Assembly: GCF_007753095.1 (NCBI RefSeq)
Contig: NZ_CP036348.1
Location: forward strand, 3,782,001 to 3,846,000
Source: Rosistilla carotiformis
GTDB taxonomy: Bacteria; Planctomycetota; Planctomycetia; Pirellulales; Pirellulaceae
DNA length: 64,000 bases
Direction: 5' to 3'
In this document: positions 16,700 through 24,435 of the stretch, in pieces
Layout: each line of letters begins with the position of its first letter
How positions within the stretch are numbered: the stretch's first letter is position 1
The notes under the pieces: generated by a model
Database searches by the model: none
What the model was told of the DNA's origin: nothing
The model's input: only the letters and a program-made list of their open reading frames with translations
Made by a program: the position numbers and the translations under genes

Positions 16700-18643
16700 A
16701 TGCCAACGCCAATCATTCCCGCTGCGGCTTCGGCCCCGAAGCCCTCGATTTTCCGTGCGGCGATGTTGCTTCTGGTGCTGACCGCGATACCATTGCAGGC
16801 GGCCGACGATCCGGTCCAACCGGTCGGTGATCTTCAGCTGCGAGAACAAGTCGATCGTCTGATCACGCAGTTGGGCGATCCCAGTTACGCCAAACGGATC
16901 CGCGCTCGGGGCGAATTACAACGCATGGGACTGTTGGCGTTCGACGCGCTGCACGCAGCTCAATTGAACGACGACAGTGAGATCGCGATGGCAGCGCGGT
17001 ACCTGGTCGAGAGTTTGCAGGTCAGTTGGTCGACCGAAGACGATTCGACCGACGTGCGGCAGATCCTGTCGGAGTATGGATCGCAATCGGAAGTCGAACG
17101 CAAGAGTCGAATGGATCGTTTGGCGGCGCTGCCGCAACGCGAAGGGCTGGCGGCGCTCTGTCGGTTGGTTCGGTTTGAAACCAAGCTGCGGCTGAGTCGA
17201 TCGGCGGCACTCTTGATCATGCAGCAACCGACGGCCGATTCGATCGAAGTTCGCCGTCGCAATAGTGCCGTGATCGCTGAGGCGTTGGGAGCAAACGCTC
17301 GAGAAGCGGCCAAGTGGTTGACGTTGTATGCCGACGATTTGGCGCACGACGAATACGACGTCGCCGGATGGCGCGCGTTCATTGCTGCCGAACGGCAACG
17401 CGTCGCCGGACACACGACGCGATCAAGCGATGACCTTGCCGTTTTGGAACTGTACCGGATCAGTGCTGTCCGCGCCCTCGAACACGGGCTGAAATCGGAA
17501 TCCTTGGATCTGGCGGTCGAGAGTCTTGAACTTGTCGAATCCCGCAAGCAGCCGCTACGCAATGCGGTGGAATGGGCGTTGGATCACCAGATGTGGACGA
17601 TCGTCTTAAAGCTGCTGCATCGCGATCCAAGCGACTTTAAAAACGATGCGTGGTTGTCGTACGCGGTTGCCGAAGCGCTGACCGAAACGGGGGAGCCGAA
17701 GCAGGGCGAACAATGGGTCGCCCAAGCACTGGAGCTTGCGCCGTTGGCACCGTTGAACGAAGATGGCAGCAGCCCCATGACCGCCGATGCGCGGCAGCAA
17801 GCGACCCAACGCCATATGCTGGTGGCGATGGAGTTGGTCGGTCGCGGACGATTCGCATGGGCCCAACGCGAATACCGTTATGTGATCGACCGCAGTCCGA
17901 TCGATACGTCCAGCGCGGCCGATGCGCGATGGAAGTTGGCGATGATTCTGAGCGAGTTTGAGGAGCATCGCGAAGCGGCGGAGATGCTGAAACCGACGGT
18001 CGATCGAATGAAGATCGATCGTGATTTCCGCCGCATCGTCGAACGCGAATTGATCTATGCGTTCGACGACTTTGAAGCTCGGATGCATTACAACGCGGCA
18101 CTTGGACACCTGCAAGCAGAACAACCCGACGAAGCGGCTGCCGCGTTGAAGTCGGCCATCGCCGCCGATCCGCTGGACGGCGACATCTTGATCGCCATGT
18201 ACCGCTTCGATGGCGATGAACAATGGAAACGAGACACCCAGCGGGCAATGCGGACGGCGTTGACCGAATTCGAACGGATGATTCGCGATGAAGAACGCCA
18301 GGCCTTGGGCGTCAATCAAATGCAACGTAACCGGATCATCTCCCATTACTGCAATCAGTATGCGTGGCTGGCGGCAAACACAAACGGCGACCTCAAGCGG
18401 GCGCTGGCCTACAGTCGCCGTTCGCTGGAGTTGACGCCTAAGTTGGCTTCGCTGACCGATACGCTGTCGCATTGTTATTACGCCTTGGGCGATTACGATG
18501 CGGCTGTCCGCACGCAGCGTGAAGCGGTTGCACTGGAACCGCATTCGCCTCCGATTCGTCGCCAGTTGGAATTCTTCATCAAGAAGCAACAAGAATTCCA
18601 CGCCAAGCAAGCGGCTGACGCGGACAAAAAGTCTTCCTCTTGA
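16700..18643 (+). CDS. Secreted TPR-repeat protein
   Basis: A 647-residue protein. The N-terminus has a hydrophobic signal segment (AAMLLLVLTAIPLQAADD) with a probable cleavage site after AxA-like LQA. Most of the chain is helical repeat. Clear TPR-like units are near residues 460-500 (MHYNAALGHLQAEQPDEAAAALKSAIAADPL) and 550-620 (LKRALAYSRRSLELTPKLASLTDTLSHCYYALGDYDAAVRTQREAVALEP). The N-terminal half may form HEAT-like or degenerate repeats. TPR scaffolds mediate protein-protein contacts; the partner is unknown. It follows the phosphatase gene by about 50 bases and slightly overlaps the upstream end of the esterase frame. Confidence 0.75.
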   Translation: MPTPIIPAAASAPKPSIFRAAMLLLVLTAIPLQAADDPVQPVGDLQLREQVDRLITQLGDPSYAKRIRARGELQRMGLLAFDALHAAQLNDDSEIAMAARYLVESLQVSWSTEDDSTDVRQILSEYGSQSEVERKSRMDRLAALPQREGLAALCRLVRFETKLRLSRSAALLIMQQPTADSIEVRRRNSAVIAEALGANAREAAKWLTLYADDLAHDEYDVAGWRAFIAAERQRVAGHTTRSSDDLAVLELYRISAVRALEHGLKSESLDLAVESLELVESRKQPLRNAVEWALDHQMWTIVLKLLHRDPSDFKNDAWLSYAVAEALTETGEPKQGEQWVAQALELAPLAPLNEDGSSPMTADARQQATQRHMLVAMELVGRGRFAWAQREYRYVIDRSPIDTSSAADARWKLAMILSEFEEHREAAEMLKPTVDRMKIDRDFRRIVERELIYAFDDFEARMHYNAALGHLQAEQPDEAAAALKSAIAADPLDGDILIAMYRFDGDEQWKRDTQRAMRTALTEFERMIRDEERQALGVNQMQRNRIISHYCNQYAWLAANTNGDLKRALAYSRRSLELTPKLASLTDTLSHCYYALGDYDAAVRTQREAVALEPHSPPIRRQLEFFIKKQQEFHAKQAADADKKSSS

Positions 18644-18702
18644 AAATCGGCCTCGCGTCCCTCGCGAGGCGGTTCGCCTTTCCTCCCACCCTGTCGATCA
18701 CC

Positions 18703-19560
18703 ATGCCTAACCCCTCCGTTTTGAAACTCCGTTTCCTATTTGTTGCGGCGTTTGCGTTCACCACGCTGCTGCATGCCGCGGCGCAAGATGCCGCCCCCGC
18801 AGCGACGACCTACAAGACCGATGAGGATGTTGCTTATCGCAGTGGCGACGATTTGACCGACGCGATGCGCGAACGGTGCAAGTTGGACATTTATTACCCC
18901 GACAACAAAACGGATTTCGCAACCGTCGTCTGGTTCCACGGCGGTGGGCTGACGGCCGGGAACAAATCGATTCCCAAGGGCTTGAAGAATCAAGGGATCG
19001 CCGTGGTAGCGGTGAATTATCGCTTGGGGCCTGCGGTGAAGTCGCCCGCCTATATCGAAGACGCCGCCGCAGCGGTTGCCTGGACTTTCCAAAACATTGC
19101 CGACTACGGCGGATCGCCGGAGAAAATCTATGTGAGCGGGCATTCGGCCGGCGGCTATCTGGCAAGCATGGTCGGACTCGACCGCCGCTGGTTGGCCGCA
19201 CACAAAATCGAAGCCGACGATATCGCGGGTTTGATCCCGTTCAGCGGTCACACGATCACACACTTCACGATCCGCGCCGAACGTGGGATCGGTGGGAAGC
19301 AGCCGGTCGTTGATGACATGGCGCCGCTGTACCACGTGCGTAGTGATGCGCCCCCTTTACTGCTGATCACCGGGGATCGCGAGTTGGAAATACTGGGCCG
19401 CTATGAAGAGAACGCTTACCTATGGCGGATGATGAAAGTCGCGGGGCATGCGCGGACGGAACTGTTCGAACTCGATGGCTACAATCACGGTGGCATGGCC
19501 GAACCGGCGCACCCTTTGATGCTGAAGTTCATCCGCAACGATCTGGCTTCGAAGCAGTAA
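18703..19560 (+). CDS. Secreted alpha/beta hydrolase (BD-FAE/esterase-lipase type)
   Basis: Predicted exported carboxylesterase of 285 residues from ATG 18703; an in-frame GTG-type extension to 18640 is not family-like. A signal peptide (LRFLFVAAFAFTTLLHAAAQD) is present. Catalytic features are the oxyanion motif WFHGGGLTAG, the nucleophile elbow GHSAGGYLAS, Asp in ITGDRELE and His in DGYNHGG. This matches the feruloyl/carbohydrate esterase type (HSL/BD-FAE). Planctomycetes carry many such secreted hydrolases, probably for polysaccharide side-chain deacylation. It lies directly after the TPR gene. Confidence 0.88.
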   Translation: MPNPSVLKLRFLFVAAFAFTTLLHAAAQDAAPAATTYKTDEDVAYRSGDDLTDAMRERCKLDIYYPDNKTDFATVVWFHGGGLTAGNKSIPKGLKNQGIAVVAVNYRLGPAVKSPAYIEDAAAAVAWTFQNIADYGGSPEKIYVSGHSAGGYLASMVGLDRRWLAAHKIEADDIAGLIPFSGHTITHFTIRAERGIGGKQPVVDDMAPLYHVRSDAPPLLLITGDRELEILGRYEENAYLWRMMKVAGHARTELFELDGYNHGGMAEPAHPLMLKFIRNDLASKQ

Positions 19561-19736
19561 TCCGTGCCTCACCGCCAGCGGTCCATGGCGTGAGCCCCGG
19601 TCCGCGACACCTCCAACGTTGGTAGGAGGGGGAAATTTCTTTGTAAGGATCGCCGCCGTGCTGCGTCAATTGGGTGCAAACCCTAGCGGCGCGCTCGGTC
19701 GCGTCGGATCGAACAACCCCAACCAAGGAATCCCCC

Positions 19737-20273
19737 ATGCCACGCCTTCAAACCATCACTCCCGACCAAGCTGAAGGACCATTGAAGGGAATTTACGACG
19801 ACCTGACCGCCAAAATGGGAAAGGTCGTCAACATTTTTCAAGGGATGGGCAACAGCCCAGCGGCGTTAAACGCCTATCTTTCGATGTCCGACGCGTTGGC
19901 CCAAGGGGAGCTAGCGCCTGCGGAGCGTGAGATCATCTACCTGGCGGTCAGCGAACAAAACGGTTGCCAATATTGCGTCTCCGCGCATTCGATGTTGGCA
20001 AAAAAGGTTGGTGTCGCGAACGACGAGATCCTTGCCGCGCGGCAGTTCCAATCGGGCGACAAGAAGCACGAAGCGCTGCTAACTTTCATCCGCCGCGTGA
20101 TCGCCAGTCGAGGTTTGGTAAGCGACGCAGAACTGCAAGCGGTTCAGTCGGCAGGGTACACCGACGGGCAGATTGCCGAGGCGGTCGGTTATATCGGATT
20201 GGCGACCTTCTCCAACCTGTTTAACCACGTCAACGATACGACGCTCGATTTTCCCGCGGCGGAAAAACTGTAG
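19737..20273 (+). CDS. AhpD/carboxymuconolactone-decarboxylase-family protein
   Basis: A 178-residue all-alpha protein of the peroxidase-related/AhpD superfamily. The redox motif is present as NGCQYCVSAHSMLA: Cys77, Cys80 and His84. The start ATG 19737 is favoured because the family N-terminus (MPRLQTITPDQAEGPLKGIYDD) begins there; 21 upstream residues are unsupported. The family includes alkylhydroperoxide-reducing and lipoyl-dependent enzymes, so a thiol peroxidase role is likely. It is followed by the truncated haemoglobin gene, which may suggest oxidative/nitrosative stress, although both are only loosely spaced. Confidence 0.88.
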   Translation: MPRLQTITPDQAEGPLKGIYDDLTAKMGKVVNIFQGMGNSPAALNAYLSMSDALAQGELAPAEREIIYLAVSEQNGCQYCVSAHSMLAKKVGVANDEILAARQFQSGDKKHEALLTFIRRVIASRGLVSDAELQAVQSAGYTDGQIAEAVGYIGLATFSNLFNHVNDTTLDFPAAEKL

Positions 20274-20443
20274 GCCGCGGAACGGGGGATGCTTCACCAC
20301 GGACGCCGCCCAACGCTGCTGCGCGGCACGGGAAAGCTGCGTTCATCGAAAATCGGGATTGGCCCGTTGGTGCGTTTCCCAAGCTCGAGAACGGACGAAT
20401 TTGGTCTCGGGCGGTTGCCAATGGTCCGACGGCCCGCTTAAAA

Positions 20444-20481
20444 AATGAGCTTTGAATCGTTGCCCTCCTTCAAAGCTCATT
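20444..20481. repeat. Perfect 13-bp inverted repeat before the globin gene
   Basis: AATGAGCTTTGAA at 20444-20456 is exactly mirrored by TTCAAAGCTCATT at 20469-20481, with a 12-base loop. It ends about 25 bases before the globin ATG. An A-run precedes it, so a terminator read on the minus strand or an RNA hairpin in the globin leader is possible. It could also be an operator. It is not accompanied by a long T-run on the plus strand. Confidence 0.75.
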
Positions 20482-20506
20482 TGCCGCTCGCACAGGATCC
20501 CACCGC

Positions 20507-20893
20507 ATGGCCGCCGCAACCACCTACAGTCAACTCGGAGGCGCCGACGGGGTGCGGCGATTGGTCGATCGGTTCTACGACTTGATGACCGAATTGCCCG
20601 CCGCCGAAACGATTCGCAAGATGCATGCCGAGGATATGAGCGAATCGCGGGACAAGTTGTTCAAGTTCCTGTCGGGCTTCTTTGGCGGGCCTTCGCTGTA
20701 CATCGAAGAATACGGCCACCCGATGCTTCGCGCCCGGCACATGCCCTTTTCGATCGGTCAGGCGGAACGGGATCAGTGGATGTTGTGCATGAACCAAGCA
20801 ATCGACGAATTGGTCGAAGACATCCATCTGGCCGCGCAATTAAGACATTCCTTCTATCGAACCGCCGACCACATGCGGAATCGCCAGGAGTAG
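20507..20893 (+). CDS. Group II truncated haemoglobin
   Basis: A 128-residue truncated haemoglobin of the trHb2 (GlbO) type. The start TYSQLGGADGVRRLVDRFYDLM and the FFGGPSLYIEEYGHPMLRARHMPF block are diagnostic; the proximal (F8) His lies in LRARHMPF. WML and the RDQW region fit the TrpG8-containing group II pattern. Such globins bind O2/NO and are linked to NO detoxification or oxygen handling. A perfect inverted repeat sits just upstream. It is downstream of an AhpD-like gene and upstream of a secreted esterase. Confidence 0.95.
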   Translation: MAAATTYSQLGGADGVRRLVDRFYDLMTELPAAETIRKMHAEDMSESRDKLFKFLSGFFGGPSLYIEEYGHPMLRARHMPFSIGQAERDQWMLCMNQAIDELVEDIHLAAQLRHSFYRTADHMRNRQE

Positions 20894-20966
20894 GCGTGCA
20901 GTGACTACAATGGCGGGCAAACAATCCCCCACCTTTCCTTCGATGCATTAAAATTCAGGCGGCGTT

Positions 20967-21851
20967 ATGACACGATGGCTTTCGTTTTGTGTGGTTTTGG
21001 CTCTCTCAGGACTCTCTTTCGTTCAAGCGTCCGCTGCGGAAACGCCCGTTAGAATTCCACTTTGGGTCGACGGGGCACCGGGTTCGGTTCATCGGATGAA
21101 CGAACCGGAGACGGTGGAAGGGACCAACGTCAGCAATGTCCATCATCCGTCGATCACACCGTACCTACCTACGCCAGAGACGGCCACCGGAACCGCGATC
21201 TTGATCGCGCCGGGGGGCGGCCACACGAAGCTCTGCCTGGGGCACGAAGGGGACGCGTTAGCGAAATGGTTTGCCGAGCATGGCATCGCGGCGTTTGTGA
21301 TGCGTTATCGGCTGTGCCGCGAGCCCGAGTCCGATTACACCTTGGAAGGGCACGCGATGGATGACACCCGCCGCGCGATCCGCATGGTACGAGCCAATGC
21401 AACGCAGTGGCAGATTGATCCCAACCGCATCGGCATCGTTGGCTTCTCCGCTGGCGGCGAATTGGCGGCCTACGCCGCGATGCATCCGGAGATGGGAGAT
21501 CCGAAAAGTGACGATCCGATCGAACGCCAGAGCAGCCGGCCCGATTTCCAAGGCCTCATCTACCCCGGCAAATCGGCAACGTTTACCGTCGAACCGGGCA
21601 TGCCCCCCGCCTTCATCGCGTTTGGATATCACGACCGCGAAGACATCGCCATCGGAATGGTCGGCGTCTACCTGCAATACAAGGCAGCGGGCGTCCCTTG
21701 CGAAATGCATGTTTACAGCAACGCCGGCCACGGATTTGGCTTTCGCCCCGGCACCACCACGGCCGCCGGCGATTGGCCCGAACGACTGTGCGATTGGTTA
21801 GTTGACACCAAACTGTTGAAAAGAAACACCATGGAACCGACGCAGCCGTAG
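20967..21851 (+). CDS. Secreted alpha/beta hydrolase (xylan/acetyl esterase-like)
   Basis: Predicted exported serine hydrolase of 294 residues. A signal peptide (LSFCVVLALSGLSFVQASAAE) is present. It shows an oxyanion motif ILIAPGGGHTKL, the nucleophile GFSAGGEL, and the final His in SNAGHGFGF, with an acidic residue in GYHDREDIAI as a possible partner. This is the BD-FAE/acetylxylan-esterase type common in planctomycetes. The plus-strand start is supported by the signal. It is convergent with the next minus-strand hydrolase; only about 50 bases separate the stops. Confidence 0.88.
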   Translation: MTRWLSFCVVLALSGLSFVQASAAETPVRIPLWVDGAPGSVHRMNEPETVEGTNVSNVHHPSITPYLPTPETATGTAILIAPGGGHTKLCLGHEGDALAKWFAEHGIAAFVMRYRLCREPESDYTLEGHAMDDTRRAIRMVRANATQWQIDPNRIGIVGFSAGGELAAYAAMHPEMGDPKSDDPIERQSSRPDFQGLIYPGKSATFTVEPGMPPAFIAFGYHDREDIAIGMVGVYLQYKAAGVPCEMHVYSNAGHGFGFRPGTTTAAGDWPERLCDWLVDTKLLKRNTMEPTQP

Positions 21852-21901
21852 GTTCGGTCCCCGCATTGCGTCGCAAAGCAGTCCGTCTTGCTGAACGCGA
21901 T

Positions 21902-23077
21902 CTATTGCGATGGAGGCGTGGTGGGCAAGCCGAAGTGTTGGGCAAGAAACTCAAGCGTTTTGTTGTTCGACCAAGCGTGACCGCCGTCGAAGAAGTCTGC
22001 CTGGATGTTGTCCGGTTTGCCCAAGAGCTTGTAAACCTGTTGCAAGGTTTCCAGCCCCTCACGCGCACCGGCAATCGGGAAGATGGGATCTTCGACGCCA
22101 TTGATCAATAGAACGGGGCGCGGCGCGTAGAGTGCGACGACGTCATCCATCTCCGCATACTGCATGATCCGTGGCAGGCAATTGCAGATGCAGTGGCGGA
22201 TCGGAAAAATCGACGATCGATACGTCGAGAATGCTCCCGCGATCATCGCCAACTTGACGCGGTCGTCCAAAACGGGCAGATACATCGAAAGCGTCCCTCC
22301 GCCCGAAAGACCGGCGACTCCGATCTTGTCCGGGTCGACTTCTTCCTGGCGGCTCTGAAGGAAATCGATCACTCGCATCGCGTCCCAGCATCGCAAGCCT
22401 TGCGGGGTCATTCCTAACAAAAAGGAATCCATCGTGACTTGCGTGCAACTGCGACGGAGGTTCTTGACTCCCGAGTCCTGATTGCCGGCGGTTTCGTTCC
22501 AGCCGCGGACATTGATCGCGGCGGTCACATATCCGTGCTTCGCCAGGTAGACGGCATAGTCCAGTTGACTGTCGCGAATCTTTGCTTCTTCATGAGCGTT
22601 TTTCGCTTCGCCAATATAGGGAACGATTCCACTGTGCCCGTGCAAACAGACGATCGCAGGCAATGGTGCGGCGCGGTGATGAGGAACAAAGTAGTATACC
22701 GGCGCCCAATAGGCCGCTTCGGTTCGAACATAGATCTTGTGCCGTGTGTAGGTGTCGAACGACTTCTCCTCGCTCCACTTCACTTCCAAAGGAACACGGT
22801 CGGGCATCTTCCCCAAGAGATCGACAACTACCGGATGCAAGTTCTGCTGCCATTGTTGGTGTTGCGCTGGCGTTTCAGCTTTCCATCGCATCGAGGGTTT
22901 GGAGCGGTCTGCCAGATGCGCGAAACTGGCGTCGATTTGAGCGGGGACCGCCGCCACTTCCGGTTCCTTGGCATTCAATTCCCCCAAGGTTGCCAGCAAT
23001 AGATTGCCGACCCAGAGCGCCGTTCCGATGAATCGATAAGTGGCATTCCATGCATTCAGGTAGGGCTTCCGTTTCAT
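21902..23077 (-). CDS. Secreted alpha/beta hydrolase (abhydrolase_7/dienelactone hydrolase-like)
   Basis: About 391 residues from ATG 23077; an ATG at 23089 adds four codons. The open frame continues upstream to 23419 but overlaps the divergent leader and has no family character. The N-terminus has a membrane/signal segment (FIGTALWVGNLLLATLGELNAKE). Motifs are CLHGHSGIVPY, the nucleophile elbow GLSGGGTLS, an Asp in INGVEDPIFP and the His in FFDGGHAWSN. It belongs to the acetylxylan-esterase/abhydrolase_7-like group. The substrate is unknown but is likely an ester-bearing polysaccharide or metabolite. Divergent from the MBL-fold gene. Confidence 0.85.
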   Translation of the reverse strand: MKRKPYLNAWNATYRFIGTALWVGNLLLATLGELNAKEPEVAAVPAQIDASFAHLADRSKPSMRWKAETPAQHQQWQQNLHPVVVDLLGKMPDRVPLEVKWSEEKSFDTYTRHKIYVRTEAAYWAPVYYFVPHHRAAPLPAIVCLHGHSGIVPYIGEAKNAHEEAKIRDSQLDYAVYLAKHGYVTAAINVRGWNETAGNQDSGVKNLRRSCTQVTMDSFLLGMTPQGLRCWDAMRVIDFLQSRQEEVDPDKIGVAGLSGGGTLSMYLPVLDDRVKLAMIAGAFSTYRSSIFPIRHCICNCLPRIMQYAEMDDVVALYAPRPVLLINGVEDPIFPIAGAREGLETLQQVYKLLGKPDNIQADFFDGGHAWSNNKTLEFLAQHFGLPTTPPSQ

Positions 23078-23480
23078 CGATGCTTCCATCGGTGGCGAGG
23101 TGGGGGCAGGCGGGAGTTCGGGTTCGAACCATTGAGGATCGATAGTCTGACACCGACAAGCATGACGTTCAAGCGTTTTACCAACCGACCCAAATTGCAC
23201 GGATGCCATGGGACGCCCCGGAAGTTCGATGTTCCGCCGCACGGTTGATCCAAACAGAGACGGGACCGGTTGGATTTGAGTGAAGTGGATGGTGAACAAG
23301 CGTTCTAACTTGGTGCATGCGCTGTGTGGTTTGCGTTGGGGACGCGATCGAGTTGTCGTGAGCGATACGGAGCGCGCGGTAAGCGAGCCAACACGCCCGG
23401 TCCGACAAGAAGCTGCCACGATTTTGGCTCCTGTGAATCCCCAGACGACACGTGGGAAAGATTTCGTGTATCCTGCGGAT
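23078..23480. other. Divergent intergenic region of about 400 bases
   Basis: Lies between the secreted hydrolase (minus) and the MBL-fold hydrolase (plus). Open frames extend into it from both sides but lack domains. It should hold two divergent promoters, though no motif is convincing. I see no RNA gene. Confidence 0.35.
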
Positions 23481-24227
23481 ATGAAACTGCATTGCTTGGG
23501 AACCGCTGGATATCACCCCAGCGAAACGCGTCAGACGTCTTGTTATCTCTTGCCTGAATCGGGAATCGTTCTCGATGCGGGATCGGGGATGTTCCGGTTG
23601 CCACCGCGGATCGAAACGGATCATTTAGACATCCTGCTGACGCATTCTCATCTGGATCATATCTGTGGTCTGACGTTTCTACTGAGTGTGTTGTACCAAC
23701 GGCCGGTTGCCACGGTGCGGGTCTGGGGCGATCCGGAGAAGCTGTCGGCGATTCAAACGCACCTGTTTAGCGAGTCGATCTTTCCTGTCGGATTGGAAGT
23801 GGAGTGGATGCCGGTGCTACCGGGGCAATCGTTTTCATTGAAGGGCGATGCAACGGTGACTCCGTTCTCTCTGGAACACCCCGGCGGATCGATCGGTTAT
23901 CGAATCGATTGGAACGATCACAGCATGGCGTACGTGACCGATACGACTGCGGATCCCACAGCCGACTACGTTCGGATTGTACGGGGTGTCGATTTGTTAT
24001 TGCACGAATGCAATTTCCGCACATCCCAAGATGAATGGGCGATCAAGACCGGGCACAGTTCAACCACACGCGTTGGCAAAACGGCCGCCGCCATCGGGGC
24101 AGCGCAAAACTGGCTCGTGCATCTGAATCCGCTGGAAACCGACGACGATCCCGTGGGAATCGCCGATGCCAAAGCATGGGTGGATACCATCGATACCGCG
24201 CAAGATTTGCAAGTCATCGATTTTTGA
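23481..24227 (+). CDS. MBL-fold metallo-hydrolase
   Basis: Beta-lactamase-fold hydrolase of 248 residues from ATG 23481. The metal motif THSHLDH gives His55, His57, Asp59 and His60, preceded by the NAGSG-type LDAGSGMFRL. Further ligands are plausible in FSLEHPGGSIGYRI and VDLLLHECNF, and the final HLNPLETDD. It resembles tRNase Z/PqqB/phosphorylcholine-type small MBL proteins, so a phosphodiesterase or nuclease is possible. There is no signal peptide. The longer frame from GTG 23280 adds 67 unsupported residues. Confidence 0.85.
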   Translation: MKLHCLGTAGYHPSETRQTSCYLLPESGIVLDAGSGMFRLPPRIETDHLDILLTHSHLDHICGLTFLLSVLYQRPVATVRVWGDPEKLSAIQTHLFSESIFPVGLEVEWMPVLPGQSFSLKGDATVTPFSLEHPGGSIGYRIDWNDHSMAYVTDTTADPTADYVRIVRGVDLLLHECNFRTSQDEWAIKTGHSSTTRVGKTAAAIGAAQNWLVHLNPLETDDDPVGIADAKAWVDTIDTAQDLQVIDF

Positions 24228-24435
24228 CGTGTCTGCGTTGGGGCGACGTCTGGAATAAACGGCGCGATCGCCCCAATCCCGATATTTGCGCTCGATCGTT
24301 GCGGCTCGGGAGTCCGCTTTCCCCGCGCATGGTGATCGACTGACGTAGGGTTTCTATGGTCGGTCGATACTCGTTGGGTTTCGGCCGTCCGCCACGGTGG
24401 ACACTACGAACTGGCGACGGGACACGAGACCCAGC

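Noticed and set aside
17606-18610. Antisense frame of 334 codons opposite the TPR gene
   Set aside because: No recognised motif; the plus strand has a signal peptide and TPR units.
22439-23002. Plus-strand frame of 187 codons opposite the abhydrolase
   Set aside because: The opposite strand contains a clear signal segment and catalytic motifs; no domain on the plus strand.
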